In this document: one piece after another, positions 11,503-21,494 of the stretch
How the letters are laid out: each line of letters starts with the position of its first letter
How positions within the stretch are numbered: the first letter of the stretch is position 1
NCBI GenBank assembly: GCA_003141195.1
Contig: PLLC01000108.1
Span: 1 to 60,115 of the forward strand
DNA length: 60,115 nucleotides
Reading direction: 5' to 3'
Origin: Syntrophaceae bacterium
GTDB lineage: Bacteria > Desulfobacterota > Syntrophia > Syntrophales > UBA5619
The notes under the pieces: model-generated
What the model was told of the DNA's origin: nothing
The model's database searches: none
Seen by the model: only the letters and a program-made list of their open reading frames with translations
Program-made: the position numbers and the translations under genes

Positions 11503-11823
11503 ATGAATTCAGCTTATGCAATGGGTCTTCCCGGGGGGGGAGGCGGCGGCGTCGCCGGCGGTGATTTCAGCTTCATCATCATGATGGCGGTTCTTTTCGG
11601 CATCTTTTACTTTCTCCTGATCCGGCCGCAGCAGAAAAAACAGAAGGATATCAAGGAAATGATAGCACATCTGGCCCATGGGGATCTGGTGATGACCTCC
11701 GGCGGCATTCAGGGAAAGGTTGTGGCGCTGACGGATACGGTCGTAACCATCGAGATTGCCGACAAGGTCAAGATCAAGGTTGCCCGAAACTTCATCGGCG
11801 CCGTACTGCAGAAGGCGCCATAG
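11503..11823 (+). CDS. yajC: Sec translocon accessory protein YajC
   Basis: Small inner-membrane protein of the SecDF-YajC complex, about 106 residues. It has a glycine-rich N-terminus, one transmembrane helix (about 23-43), then LIRPQQKKQKD and MTSGGIQGKV typical of YajC. The ribosome site AGGGGAGGG at 11483-11492 serves either the ATG at 11503 or the TTG directly before it. It stands in the conserved order tgt-yajC-secD-secF. Confidence 0.95.
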   Translation: MNSAYAMGLPGGGGGGVAGGDFSFIIMMAVLFGIFYFLLIRPQQKKQKDIKEMIAHLAHGDLVMTSGGIQGKVVALTDTVVTIEIADKVKIKVARNFIGAVLQKAP

Positions 11824-11880
11824 GTATGAATTTGATGATATAAATCAGCATTGAAGCGTCACGTTTGAAAGGGGTAAACC

Positions 11881-13482
11881 ATGTTTAAAAGCATCAGAAT
11901 CAGGGCCGCCGTCACGATCGTCCTCTGTCTGGCCGCGCTCGTCTATCTGGCGCCTTCCCTGACGTCCGATCTTCCAGACACATGGAAGAAATACCTCCCG
12001 ACGGACCGGATCCATCTTGGACTCGATCTGCAGGGAGGGATGCATCTTGTGTTGGAGGTGGAAACCGCCAAGGCGGTGGAAAGCACCCTGGATCGGACCG
12101 CGAACGACCTGAAGGAAAATCTAATGGAAAACCGGGTCCGATTCAAAATCCACGAGCGGACCCAAGACAGGAACGTCACCTTTGAATTTCCTGATGCCGC
12201 CTCGCGGGACGCCTTCGACAAGATTCTCCATAACCAGTATCCAGATCTGGAAGCCGCCTCCTCGGAGATGGTGGAAGGCAAGGGGCTGGTCTCCCTGAAG
12301 ATCAAGGACAAGCGCGCCGCCGAGATCAAGAAGATGGCGGTGGAACAGAGCCTGGAGACGATCCGGAACCGGGTCGATCAGTTCGGCATCTCCGAGCCGG
12401 AGATTATCCCCCAGGGGACAGACCGGATCATCGTCCAGCTCCCCGGAGTCAAGGATCCAGCCCGGGCCAAGAACCTGATCGGCCGGACGGCCATGCTGGA
12501 ATTCAAACTCGTCGACGAGGACCACAGCCTTGAAGAGGCCCTCAAAGGAAACGTTCCCGAAGGAAGCGCTGTCGCCTATGAATCCCGGATGGACCGTGAT
12601 TCTGGTCGGCGGTCGGAAATCCCCCTTCTGCTCAAGAGCAGGACGCTCATGACCGGCGACGCCCTGGAGAGTGCCAAGGTCCAGATCGGCGACCGCTTCG
12701 GCCAGCCGCACGTCTCCCTCAAGTTCAACGCCCAGGGGTCGAAGGACTTCGACCGGATCACCGCGGAGAACGTAAAGAAACGGCTGGCGATCATCTTGGA
12801 TGGCGTCATCCATTCGGCCCCGGTGATACAGGAGCGAATTTCCGGCGGCCAGGCCCAGATCACCGGCTCCTTCACGATGGAGGAGGCGACCGACTTGGCC
12901 ATTGTGCTTCGCGCCGGTGCGCTGCCCGCTCCGGTCGACATTCTCGAGGAGCGGACGGTCGGTCCGTCCCTCGGCCAGGATTCCATCGACAAAGGGACCT
13001 GGGCCAGCATCATCTCCGGAATTCTGGTTATTCTCTTTATGATCTTCTACTACCGGATGAGCGGCATCGTCGCCGACGTGGCGCTTGTGATGAACATGCT
13101 ACTCCTGTTTGGCGTCATGGTCGCCTTCAAGGCAACGCTGACGCTGCCCGGCATCGCCGGCATCGCTCTGACGATCGGCATGGCGGTGGACGCCAACGTG
13201 CTGATCAATGAACGGATCCGTGAAGAGCTTCGCCTGGGGAAAACGCCGCGGGCGGCCATCGAGGCCGGTTACACGAAGGCCTTTCTGACCATCTTCGACT
13301 CCAACGTGACCACGCTGGTGGCGGCGCTGTTCCTCTTCGGATTCGGAACCGGACCGGTCAAGGGGTTCGCCGTAACACTGACGATCGGCATCGTGGTCAG
13401 CATGTTCACAGCCATCTTCGTCACGCGGATCTTCTTCGACCACTTCATTTGGAATCGCAAAATCGAGAGAATCAGCATTTAG
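11881..13482 (+). CDS. secD: Protein-export membrane protein SecD
   Basis: Proton-driven component assisting late steps of Sec secretion. It has 533 residues: an N-terminal helix, a large periplasmic part starting LGLDLQGGMHLVLEV, then RNRVDQFGISEPEI, and five C-terminal helices with the GMAVDANVLINERIREEL motif. The start at 11881 follows GAAAGGGGTAAACC. Length is within the normal range. It is followed at 61 bases by secF. Confidence 0.96.
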   Translation: MFKSIRIRAAVTIVLCLAALVYLAPSLTSDLPDTWKKYLPTDRIHLGLDLQGGMHLVLEVETAKAVESTLDRTANDLKENLMENRVRFKIHERTQDRNVTFEFPDAASRDAFDKILHNQYPDLEAASSEMVEGKGLVSLKIKDKRAAEIKKMAVEQSLETIRNRVDQFGISEPEIIPQGTDRIIVQLPGVKDPARAKNLIGRTAMLEFKLVDEDHSLEEALKGNVPEGSAVAYESRMDRDSGRRSEIPLLLKSRTLMTGDALESAKVQIGDRFGQPHVSLKFNAQGSKDFDRITAENVKKRLAIILDGVIHSAPVIQERISGGQAQITGSFTMEEATDLAIVLRAGALPAPVDILEERTVGPSLGQDSIDKGTWASIISGILVILFMIFYYRMSGIVADVALVMNMLLLFGVMVAFKATLTLPGIAGIALTIGMAVDANVLINERIREELRLGKTPRAAIEAGYTKAFLTIFDSNVTTLVAALFLFGFGTGPVKGFAVTLTIGIVVSMFTAIFVTRIFFDHFIWNRKIERISI

Positions 13483-13543
13483 GGGCGGATGGGGCCTGAC
13501 CGCGCCGGGACAAGACGTCGCCTTTTTTTTTTAGGAGAATTCA

Positions 13544-14455
13544 ATGGAAATCATCAAAGCGGACACCCATTTTGATTTCGTCAGGATGATGAAACCCAAC
13601 CTCATCATGTCGCTGGCCGTCATCATTATCGGCATCGCCTCACTGATCTGGCATGGAGGACCCAATTACGGCATCGATTTCGCGGGCGGCACCCTGATCC
13701 AGATCAAATTCCAAAACGAGACCCATACGGACAAGATCCGGGCCGCCTTCAAATCGCTCGGCTTCGAAGACAGCATCATCCAGGATTACGGTCCGAAGGA
13801 GGTCATCGTCCGGACGGCCGAATCCGGAACCGATGCCAAGGGGCTCACATCGCGCGTCGAGGAGGGACTGAGCGCCGCCTTCGGCAAGGGGGCCTATGAA
13901 GTCCGGCGAATCGAGATCGTCGGACCCAAGGTCGGCAAAGACCTGACACGCAAGGCGATTCTGGCGATTATCTTCTCCTGGATCGGAATCCTGATCTATG
14001 TCGGGGTGAGGTTCGAGTTCCGCTATGCGCTGGGCGGGATCATCGCGCTGATTCATGACGTGCTGGTGGCGATTACCTTTCTCTCCCTCTTCAACAAGGA
14101 ATTCGACCTGAACATCGTGGCGGCGCTCCTGACGATCATCGGGTATTCCATCAACGACACGATCGTCATCTTCGACCGGATCCGTGAAAATGTACGCAAG
14201 AATATCAGGCAGTCGCTCGTTGAAGTCATCAATGCGAGCGTGAACCAGACCCTCAGCCGGACGATCCTGACAGTCTTGACGGTTTTAATTGTGTTGATCG
14301 TTCTTTTCATTTTCGGGGGACCCGTGATCCATGATCTCACCTTCACGCTTCTGGTGGGCACGATCACCGGTTGCTATTCAAGCATCTTCATCGCAAGCCC
14401 GATCGTGCTTCTGTTCGAAAAGATCAAGCCGTCGGGGCTGAAGAGGAAAAAATAG
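13544..14455 (+). CDS. secF: Protein-export membrane protein SecF
   Basis: Partner of SecD, 303 residues, six predicted helices. Motifs are NYGIDFAGGTLIQI near residue 40, GYSINDTIVIFDRIRENV and the following SVNQTLSRTILT. The start at 13544 is preceded by TTAGGAGAATTCA. A run of nine T residues precedes that site (13523-13531), which may cause some transcription pausing. The stop TAG is two bases before the TTG of the next gene. Confidence 0.96.
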   Translation: MEIIKADTHFDFVRMMKPNLIMSLAVIIIGIASLIWHGGPNYGIDFAGGTLIQIKFQNETHTDKIRAAFKSLGFEDSIIQDYGPKEVIVRTAESGTDAKGLTSRVEEGLSAAFGKGAYEVRRIEIVGPKVGKDLTRKAILAIIFSWIGILIYVGVRFEFRYALGGIIALIHDVLVAITFLSLFNKEFDLNIVAALLTIIGYSINDTIVIFDRIRENVRKNIRQSLVEVINASVNQTLSRTILTVLTVLIVLIVLFIFGGPVIHDLTFTLLVGTITGCYSSIFIASPIVLLFEKIKPSGLKRKK

Positions 14456-14457
14456 CG

Positions 14458-14970
14458 TTGACCCCCTTGGAGATCGGAGGACTGACTCTGTTCATCCTGG
14501 TGCTTCTGTTCGGCGCCTTCTCCGTCCTCTTCGGCCTTCCGGGGACCGTCATCATCCTGATCGATGCCGCACTGTATGCGGCCGTCACGGGATTTGAAAG
14601 GATCGGGTTCAAGATCCTCGTTACCCTGCTGATCCTTTCGATTCTCGCAGAGCTGGCCGATTTCGCCGTCGGAATGGCGGGCGCCGTCAAGTTCGGCGCC
14701 TCCCGGAAGGCGTTCTGGGCCTCCGTCATCGGCGGACTGATCGGGGCCGTCCTCATGATGCCATTTCTTCTGGGACTCGGCGCGATCGCCGGGGCGTTCC
14801 TCGGCGGGTTCGCCGGCATCCTGATCGTCGAGCTGCTCCGCCAGAACCGCCTGAAACCCGCGATCCGAGCCGCCTGGGGGGCAATCCTGGGACGGGCCGC
14901 AGGGATATGCGTGAAGGGGATCTTCGCCCTGATCATGGTCGTCATCACGTTGACCAGCGTTTACAACTAA
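14458..14970 (+). CDS. DUF456-type membrane protein
   Basis: Integral membrane protein of 170 residues with four or five hydrophobic, glycine-rich helices. The pattern GLPGTVIILI, then FGASRKAFWASVIGGLIGA, then LRQNRLKPAIRAAWGAILGR, resembles the DUF456 family, of unknown function. The chosen start is TTG at 14458, placed after AGAGGAAAAAATAGCG. The frame is open back to an ATG at 14371, but that would overlap secF by 85 bases. It sits between secF and lepB, in a secretion context. Confidence 0.75.
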   Translation: MTPLEIGGLTLFILVLLFGAFSVLFGLPGTVIILIDAALYAAVTGFERIGFKILVTLLILSILAELADFAVGMAGAVKFGASRKAFWASVIGGLIGAVLMMPFLLGLGAIAGAFLGGFAGILIVELLRQNRLKPAIRAAWGAILGRAAGICVKGIFALIMVVITLTSVYN

Positions 14971-14979
14971 GGAAACCCC

Positions 14980-15591
14980 ATGAGCAAACCGAAATCGAAA
15001 CTGCAGGAATACATCGAGGCGATCATCCTGGCCATCCTGATCGCCTTCTTTATCCGGACCTTCGTGATCCAGGCCTACAAGATCCCCTCCGGCTCCATGA
15101 AGCCGACGCTTCAGATCGGCGACCATATCCTCGTGAGCAAATTCAACTACGGGGTCAAGCTGCCCCTGATCCGCTCAACTCTCATTCCGGTTGGGACGCA
15201 CAAACGGGGTGATATCGTGGTTTTCATCTATCCCGAAGACCGGTCGAAGGATTTCATCAAGCGCCTCATCGGCCTCCCCGGCGACACGATCGAGATCCGG
15301 AACAAGCAGATCATCCTGAACGGCCTCCCCTGGAGCGACTCTCACGGGGTCTATGTGGACAACCTGATCATCCCCGGATCGATTCAGCCCCGCGACAACT
15401 TTGGACCGGTCACGGTTCCGGAAGGTTCCCTCTTCGTCATGGGCGACAACCGGGACGAGAGTTACGACAGCCGCTTCTGGGGGTTTGTCCCGATGAAAGA
15501 AGTCCTGGGCAAGGCGCTGATCATCTACTGGTCCTGGAACCAGGAGGATCACGGCGTCCGCTGGAATCGTATCGGATCGATTCTGCACTGA
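14980..15591 (+). CDS. lepB: Signal peptidase I LepB
   Basis: Membrane serine protease that removes Sec signal peptides. It has 203 residues with one N-terminal helix (about 12-28). Box B is IPSGSMKPTLQIGD with the nucleophilic serine. The lysine general base is in IKRLIGLPGDTIE. Box E is MGDNRDESYDSRFWG. It is nine bases after the DUF456 gene and is the last gene of the export block. Confidence 0.95.
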   Translation: MSKPKSKLQEYIEAIILAILIAFFIRTFVIQAYKIPSGSMKPTLQIGDHILVSKFNYGVKLPLIRSTLIPVGTHKRGDIVVFIYPEDRSKDFIKRLIGLPGDTIEIRNKQIILNGLPWSDSHGVYVDNLIIPGSIQPRDNFGPVTVPEGSLFVMGDNRDESYDSRFWGFVPMKEVLGKALIIYWSWNQEDHGVRWNRIGSILH

Positions 15592-15628
15592 AATAGGGAT
15601 GGTGACCCGCCATCACAAAGGATACTCG

Positions 15629-15673
15629 AATCCCCGTTCGCCCCTCTTTACCCAAGGGGGGCGAACGGGGATT
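15629..15673. terminator. Long perfect hairpin between convergent lepB and Nramp genes
   Basis: Sixteen-base arms 15629-15644 and 15658-15673 are perfect inverted repeats with a 13-base loop. There is only a short T stretch (TTTT) after the plus-strand arm, so it may be a bidirectional terminator or a dispersed palindrome that doubles as one. Confidence 0.6.
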
Positions 15674-15787
15674 TTGGTAAATGCATTGTATGAGCTATTG
15701 GTTATATAATTACTTTCCGGTAAAATATCAGACATTGCCCATGAAGAAGCCGTGACCGTTGCGCGGCTTTTTTCGTCGTATCTGCAT

Positions 15788-17065
15788 TCAGATCAGTGCG
15801 AAGACGAGCATCGCCAGCGAAAGGAAGGTGAGGACCGCGACGGTCAGCCAGGAGAGGATGTTCATGATGGGACCGTTCTTGTATTTCCCCATGATTCGCC
15901 GGTCGTTGACCAGCAGAAGCATGAAGACAAGGATGATGGGGAGGATCGCCCCGTTGACGACCTGGGAGTAGAACATGATCCGGATCAGCGGCATGTCGGG
16001 CAGGAGGATGATTCCCGCGCCGAGGAGAACCATCAGAGAGTAGAGGCCGTAGAACTGAGGGGCCTCCAGGAACTTGCAGTTCAGGCTGGATTCCCACCCA
16101 AAGGCCTCGCAGATCGTGTAAGAGGTCGAAATCGGCAGGATGGAGGCGGCAAACAGCGAGGCGTTCAGGAGGCCGAATGCGAAAAGCCAGGAACAGTATT
16201 CCCCGGCAAGCGGCGCCAGCGCCTGGGCGGCGTCCTTGGCGCTTTCGATCCGGACGCCGTTCTGGAAGAGCGTCACGGCGCAGAGCATGATGATGAAGAA
16301 GGCAACCACATTGACCATGACCGACCCGAAGATCACATCCATCCGGGTGTACGGGTAGTCCTCCGCCTTGAGACCCTTGTCCACCACGGAAGACTGGAGG
16401 TAGAACTGCATCCAGGGGGCGATCGTCGTCCCGATCACGCCCACGGTCATCGTCAGAAAGCCCGAGTCCATCCGGATCGTCGGTTTCAGAAAGGAAGAGC
16501 CGATCGCCCCCCAGTCGGGCCTGCCCATGAAGCCGGAGACGATGTAGGAGAGATAGAAGACGCAGGCCACGAGAAAGACCTTCTCCACGGACTTGTAATT
16601 CCCCTTGACCACGAGCCACCAGACAAAAGCGGCGCTGAACGGCACGGAGATGTATCGGCTGATGCCGAAAATCTCCAGGCTCGCTGCGACGCCGGCAAAT
16701 TCGGAAATCGTGTTCCCCAGATTGGCCAGAAACAGGACGATCATCAGGTAAAAGGTGATGCGCGCCCCGAACCGCTCGCGGATCAGGTCGGAGAGCCCCT
16801 TGCCCGAAACCACTCCCATCCGGGCGCACATCTCCTGGATGATGATCAGGGCCGCCGTGATCGGGATGAGGGTCCACAGGAGGGTGAGGCCATATTCGGC
16901 GCCGGCCAGGGAATAGGTCGTGATGCCGCCGGCGTCGTTGTCGACGTTGGAGGTGATGATCCCCGGTCCGATCAGCGCAAAGAAGAGCCCGAGCGAGCGC
17001 CAGTACTTCCTGACGGCCAGGGATTGCCAGAATCTGCGGATGCCTCCGGAAAGGGAATCAACCAT
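15788..17065 (-). CDS. Nramp-family divalent metal transporter, atypical motifs (possible NRMT-like Mg2+ transporter)
   Basis: Membrane transporter of 425 residues with about eleven hydrophobic segments and overall Nramp (SLC11) architecture. The canonical helix-1 motif DPGN is replaced by DNDAGG (residues about 41-46). The canonical helix-6 MPHN is replaced by APWM (in TTIAPWMQFYLQSS), so the metal-binding methionine is alanine. Loss of that methionine is a known mark of Nramp-related magnesium transporters, hence the suggestion of Mg2+ rather than Mn2+/Fe2+; this is inference. It lies 33 bases downstream of the MgtE-like sensor gene, on the same strand. Confidence 0.8.
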   Translation of the reverse strand: MVDSLSGGIRRFWQSLAVRKYWRSLGLFFALIGPGIITSNVDNDAGGITTYSLAGAEYGLTLLWTLIPITAALIIIQEMCARMGVVSGKGLSDLIRERFGARITFYLMIVLFLANLGNTISEFAGVAASLEIFGISRYISVPFSAAFVWWLVVKGNYKSVEKVFLVACVFYLSYIVSGFMGRPDWGAIGSSFLKPTIRMDSGFLTMTVGVIGTTIAPWMQFYLQSSVVDKGLKAEDYPYTRMDVIFGSVMVNVVAFFIIMLCAVTLFQNGVRIESAKDAAQALAPLAGEYCSWLFAFGLLNASLFAASILPISTSYTICEAFGWESSLNCKFLEAPQFYGLYSLMVLLGAGIILLPDMPLIRIMFYSQVVNGAILPIILVFMLLLVNDRRIMGKYKNGPIMNILSWLTVAVLTFLSLAMLVFALI

Positions 17066-17098
17066 GGTCTTATGCCGCCTTCCTCATCCATCGTCGTC

Positions 17099-18361
17099 CT
17101 ACCGGCCCAATTTCGGCGCCACCACTTCGAGGAGATTCTTGAACAGGATGACTCCCTTCAGGCGGCTTTCGTCATCAACGACCGGCATGGCCATGATGCC
17201 GTACTTGGCAAAATCGTCGGCGATCCGGCCCTTCTTCTCCTCGATGTTCACCGAAATCACCCGCGTATCCATGAGCTCCGAGAGAATAGTCGCCGGAGGC
17301 GCCACGAGGAGATCCCGCAGGGTGAGCACCCCGAGGATATGCTCCTCGCCGTCCAGGACATAGAGGTAATAGATCAGATCCATATCCTCGGCTTCAAGCC
17401 GGATCTTCTCCATCGCCTCCCCCGCCGTCACGGCGGGTCCGAAACTGAGGAAAGAGGTGGTCATCAGCCCTCCGGCATTTTCCTCCGGATGGGCAAGGAG
17501 TTCCTTCATATCCTCCGCCGCGTCCTTCTCCATCTCCTTGAGGATCCCTTCCGCCCTGTCCTTGGGAAGATCGCCCAGCAGGTCGGCCGCCTCGGAGAGG
17601 GACATCTCCTCGATGATATCGGAGGCGTTCGCTGTCGACAGGCCCTCAATCAGGCTCACCTGGATTTTCGGATCGGTCTCTTCCAGAGTTTCCGCGGCCG
17701 TTTCCACATCGAGAGAACGGAAGACGGCGGATCGCTGGTGGATATCGAGATCCTCTATGATGTCTGCCAGATCCGCCGGGTGGAGCTGGGCGAGGCGGTT
17801 CTGGGCGATGGTCAGCCGCAGCAGATCCGGCGAGGAGAGGGGCTGCACGAACTTCCAGGCAATCAATTGATCCGCCATGACGTAGTCGAAAAGTTTTTGG
17901 AGGAGAAAACCTATGAGCTTCTTCAGCCCGACGCGCCGCAAGAGACCGTGGAAGCCGACATCCACATGGACCAGGTAAAGGATCTTGTTCGCCTGGAGAA
18001 ACTGCAGGTCGTTGACCCGCCGGATTTTCGCACCGTCCGTATCGACCACCTGCTTGTCCAGAAGGGTATCCTTCAAGAGGAGCTCGCCGGAACGGGGAAC
18101 CGGTTCCCGGAAATCCTCCGGCCGGAGGGGATGGGCCACCAGCGTCCCGTTGACCGCCGCGATCTTTCTCCAGGGGAAGAGGACGTTTTTTTTATTCCCT
18201 TTCAGGCGCAGGAGGATATCTATGACCGGAGGGTATATCTCCCCGATGTTCCCGGTCAGGTCGAGGACCCTGCCGATGGGACGGCCTTCGGAATCAACGA
18301 TTTTTCTGCCCAGGAGTTCGCTTAAAAACAAAAACACCTGAGGTTCAGGGTTCACCGCCAT
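17099..18361 (-). CDS. Soluble PRC-MgtE_N-CBS protein (MgtE-like Mg2+ sensor without a channel)
   Basis: Protein of 420 residues from the ATG at 18361, which has GGAGG eight bases upstream; ATGs at 18367 and 18415 fit less well. Two PRC-barrel-like repeats come first (LLGRKIVDSEGRPIG near residue 15; LLDKQVVDTDG near 97). An MgtE N-terminal superhelix follows (HPADLADIIEDL, LLGDLPKDRAEGIL), then a pair of CBS domains (GGLMTTSF..., then VISVNIEEKKG). No transmembrane helix is visible, although MgtE proper continues into a five-helix channel. In MgtE these cytoplasmic domains close the pore when Mg2+ is high. Here the likely client is the adjacent Nramp protein. Confidence 0.82.
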   Translation of the reverse strand: MAVNPEPQVFLFLSELLGRKIVDSEGRPIGRVLDLTGNIGEIYPPVIDILLRLKGNKKNVLFPWRKIAAVNGTLVAHPLRPEDFREPVPRSGELLLKDTLLDKQVVDTDGAKIRRVNDLQFLQANKILYLVHVDVGFHGLLRRVGLKKLIGFLLQKLFDYVMADQLIAWKFVQPLSSPDLLRLTIAQNRLAQLHPADLADIIEDLDIHQRSAVFRSLDVETAAETLEETDPKIQVSLIEGLSTANASDIIEEMSLSEAADLLGDLPKDRAEGILKEMEKDAAEDMKELLAHPEENAGGLMTTSFLSFGPAVTAGEAMEKIRLEAEDMDLIYYLYVLDGEEHILGVLTLRDLLVAPPATILSELMDTRVISVNIEEKKGRIADDFAKYGIMAMPVVDDESRLKGVILFKNLLEVVAPKLGR

Positions 18362-18439
18362 GATCATCGCCTCCAGGCCAGGCTGCCTATAACACCAATC
18401 GCGATATTTCAACAACTTTTTTCAGCACCATATTTGGGC

Positions 18440-18467
18440 TTGACACTTCCCGTTTTTATAGTGTAAG
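18440..18467 (+). promoter_or_regulatory. Probable promoter of the pyrR operon
   Basis: TTGACA at 18440-18445, a 16 bp spacer, TGTAAG at 18462-18467. The expected start near 18474 places the whole attenuator in the leader RNA. Confidence 0.55.
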
Positions 18468-18494
18468 AACAAGTCTGCAATCGGTGGCGGTCAA

Positions 18495-18528
18495 CCCTTT
18501 TAATTGAATCCCGCGAGATTGAAAAGGG
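18495..18528 (+). promoter_or_regulatory. PyrR-binding (anti-antiterminator) hairpin
   Basis: Arms CCCTTTT (18495-18501) and AAAAGGG (18522-18528) enclose AATCCCGCGAGATT at 18507-18520. That core agrees at 13 of 14 positions with the PyrR RNA consensus ARUCCNGNGAGGYU known from Gram-positive pyr operons. Bound PyrR would hold this hairpin closed and let the downstream terminator form. Confidence 0.75.
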
Positions 18529-18569
18529 ACGGTCCATGAAAAATTTTATCTCCTGTAAGTTTGGTCTTC

Positions 18570-18601
18570 AAGCCTTCACCCGTCGGGGGGAGGCTTTTTT
18601 T
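18570..18601 (+). terminator. Attenuator terminator upstream of pyrR
   Basis: AAGCCT (18570-18575) pairs with AGGCTT (18591-18596), with a CCC/GGG inner pairing, and seven T residues end the stem (18595-18601). It lies 32 bases before the pyrR start. The 5-prime arm segment CCTTCA could instead pair with UGAA..GGG of the PyrR hairpin's 3-prime side, giving an antiterminator. Confidence 0.75.
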
Positions 18602-18605
18602 GTGA

Positions 18606-19172
<567 letters not shown>

Positions 19173-19268
19173 GGAAAACCGGATTTCGTCTGTTCCGTTT
19201 TTCCCTGAATCACCGCCCCGGGGAAATCCTGTCCTGCGGGAGCGATCCCGATCATGCGAGGTTTGACT

Positions 19269-20192
19269 ATGAAACTGAACCGGAAAGACATCCTCGGCAT
19301 CCAGGAACTCTCCGTGGAGGAGATCAATCTGATCCTCGACACGGCGGATTCCTTCATCGAGATCTCCACGCGGGAGATCAAGAAGGTCCCCACCCTCCGC
19401 GGGAAGACCATCATCAATCTCTTCTATGAGGCCAGCACCCGGACGCGGACCTCCTTCGAGATCGCCGGCAAACGGCTGAGCGCGGATACGATCAACATCT
19501 CCGCGTCAACGAGCAGCGTCGTCAAGGGGGAAACCCTGATCGACACGGCGAAAAACCTGGAGGCGATGAACCCGGACGTCATCGTGATCCGCCACAGCGC
19601 CGCCGGGGCCCCGCATATGCTCGCCGGGCTGCTCCGGCAGTCGATCATCAACGCGGGCGATGGGGCGCATGAACACCCGACCCAGGCGCTGCTGGACATG
19701 ATGACGATCCGGGCGAAAAAAGGGGGAATCGCCGGGCTGAAGGTGGCCATCGTCGGCGACATCGCCCACAGCCGCGTCGCCCGCTCCAATATCCATGGAC
19801 TGACAAAGATGGGGGCCGCCGTCTTTGTGGCAGGCCCGGCAACGATGATCCCCCGTGACATCGAGAAGATGGGGGTCGTCGTCCATACGCGCATCGAGGA
19901 GGCGATCCGGGAGGCGGATATCATCATGATGCTCCGTATCCAGACGGAACGGGAAAAACAGAACCTCTTTCCGTCCTTGCGGGAATACGCCCAGTATTTC
20001 TCCCTCAACCGCAAGAACATCGGCCTGGCCCGGAAGGACGTTCTCGTCATGCATCCGGGACCGATGAACCGCGGGGTGGAGATCTCCCCGGATATCGCCG
20101 ACGGCCCCCATTCAATCATTCTCGATCAGGTCACGAACGGCGTGGCCGTCCGGATGGCCCTTCTATATCTGCTGACAGGAGGCAACTCATGA
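19269..20192 (+). CDS. pyrB: Aspartate carbamoyltransferase catalytic subunit PyrB
   Basis: Forms carbamoyl-aspartate in de novo UMP synthesis. It has 307 residues from the ATG at 19269, which has GAGG eight bases upstream; an ATG at 19254 is less well placed. The carbamoyl-phosphate motif STRTRTSFE lies near residue 52, and HPTQALLDM and MHPGPMNRG are present. No regulatory pyrI gene follows, so this is likely an unregulated trimer or a PyrB-PyrC type complex. The start of pyrC overlaps its stop. Confidence 0.95.
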   Translation: MKLNRKDILGIQELSVEEINLILDTADSFIEISTREIKKVPTLRGKTIINLFYEASTRTRTSFEIAGKRLSADTINISASTSSVVKGETLIDTAKNLEAMNPDVIVIRHSAAGAPHMLAGLLRQSIINAGDGAHEHPTQALLDMMTIRAKKGGIAGLKVAIVGDIAHSRVARSNIHGLTKMGAAVFVAGPATMIPRDIEKMGVVVHTRIEEAIREADIIMMLRIQTEREKQNLFPSLREYAQYFSLNRKNIGLARKDVLVMHPGPMNRGVEISPDIADGPHSIILDQVTNGVAVRMALLYLLTGGNS

Positions 20193-21493
20193 ATTTATTG
20201 CTGAAAGGCGGCAGGGTGGTGGACCCCTTCCGGAAAGCGGATGGGGTTGGATACCTGATGATTGAAAATGGAAAGATTGCCGGAAGCGGCAGGGAGCTGC
20301 ACCGCGCCGGAAAGGGCGGAGGAAAGGGTGCGCCCCCCGACATGGAGGTCCTGGATCTCCGGGGAAAGATCGTTGTCCCCGGCCTGATCGACATGCACAC
20401 CCATCTGCGGGAACCGGGATTCGAATACAAGGAGACGATCGCCTCCGGAAGTGAGGCGGCCGTGTCGGGCGGCTTCACTTCCATCGCCTGCATGCCCAAC
20501 ACAAACCCCGTGAACGACAACCGGTCCGTCACCGAATTCATCCGGAGAAAGTCTGCGGAATGCGGCCTGGCGAACGTCTATCCCATCGCGACGATCAGCC
20601 GGAAGTCGGAGGGTAAGAGACTCTCCGAGTTCTGGGATCTAAAGGATGCTGGCGCTGTCGGTTTTTCCGATGACGGCAAACCGGTCATGAACGCCGCCCT
20701 GATGCGCCGGGCGCTCGAATATGCCTCCTCCCTAAGTATGCCGATCATCGCGCACTGCGAGGACCGGAACCTTTCCGCGGACGGGATGATGCACGAGGGT
20801 TTCGTCTCCACCGAAATCGGCCTCCCCGGCATCCCCGGGGTCGCGGAAGACGTCATGGTTGCCCGGGATATCCTCCTCGCCGAATTCACGGGGGCGCCCC
20901 TGCACATCGCCCATGTCAGCACCGCCGGGGCGGTCCGCCTGATCCGCGAGGCCAAAGCCCGCGGGGTACGGGTTACTGCAGAGACGGCGCCCCATTACTT
21001 TACGCTGACCGATGAGGCCGTCCGCACGTTCGACACCGCAACGAAGGTCTACCCGCCCCTTCGCGGCGCGGAGGATCGCGCGGCTATCCGGGAGGGGCTC
21101 CGCGACGGCACCATCGATGTGATCGCAAGCGACCATGCGCCCCACGCCCGGACAGACAAAGAGGTCGAATTCGACTATGCCGCAAGCGGCCTCACGGGTC
21201 TGGAGACCTCCCTGGCCCTCTCGCTCCGCCTGGTGGAGGAAGGGATTCTCACGCTTCCGGATCTGATCGAAAAGATGACCGTCAATGCCGCCCGAATCCT
21301 CCGCATCCCGAAGGGGACCCTCGCCGACGGCGCCGACGCCGATATCACCGTCATCGACCCGGAGAGAGAATGGACCGTCGATCGCGAACTTTTCCGTTCC
21401 AGGGGGAAGAACACCCCCTTTCACAACTGGACCCTGAAGGGAAAGGCGGTCCTGACGATCGTCGGCGGCGGGATTCGCTGTCGCGATTGCTGA
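20189..21493 (+). CDS. pyrC: Dihydroorotase PyrC (class I type)
   Basis: Zinc enzyme closing carbamoyl-aspartate to dihydroorotate. It has 434 residues. [10 protein letters not shown] near residue 60 supplies the HxH metal ligands and the substrate arginine. [11 protein letters not shown] follows, and ASDHAPH holds the late histidine and aspartate. Length and pattern are those of the long class I dihydroorotases that pair with PyrB in many bacteria. The ATGA overlap with pyrB implies coupled synthesis. Confidence 0.95.
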   Translation: MNLLLKGGRVVDPFRKADGVGYLMIENGKIAGSGRELHRAGKGGGKGAPPDMEVLDLRGKIVVPGLIDMHTHLREPGFEYKETIASGSEAAVSGGFTSIACMPNTNPVNDNRSVTEFIRRKSAECGLANVYPIATISRKSEGKRLSEFWDLKDAGAVGFSDDGKPVMNAALMRRALEYASSLSMPIIAHCEDRNLSADGMMHEGFVSTEIGLPGIPGVAEDVMVARDILLAEFTGAPLHIAHVSTAGAVRLIREAKARGVRVTAETAPHYFTLTDEAVRTFDTATKVYPPLRGAEDRAAIREGLRDGTIDVIASDHAPHARTDKEVEFDYAASGLTGLETSLALSLRLVEEGILTLPDLIEKMTVNAARILRIPKGTLADGADADITVIDPEREWTVDRELFRSRGKNTPFHNWTLKGKAVLTIVGGGIRCRDC

Positions 21494-21494
21494 C

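Noticed and set aside
15752-18325. An 857-codon plus-strand open frame antisense to the Nramp and MgtE-like genes
   Set aside because: It is Asp/Arg/Gly/His-rich with no domain pattern and mirrors two well-supported minus-strand genes; it is a high-GC shadow.
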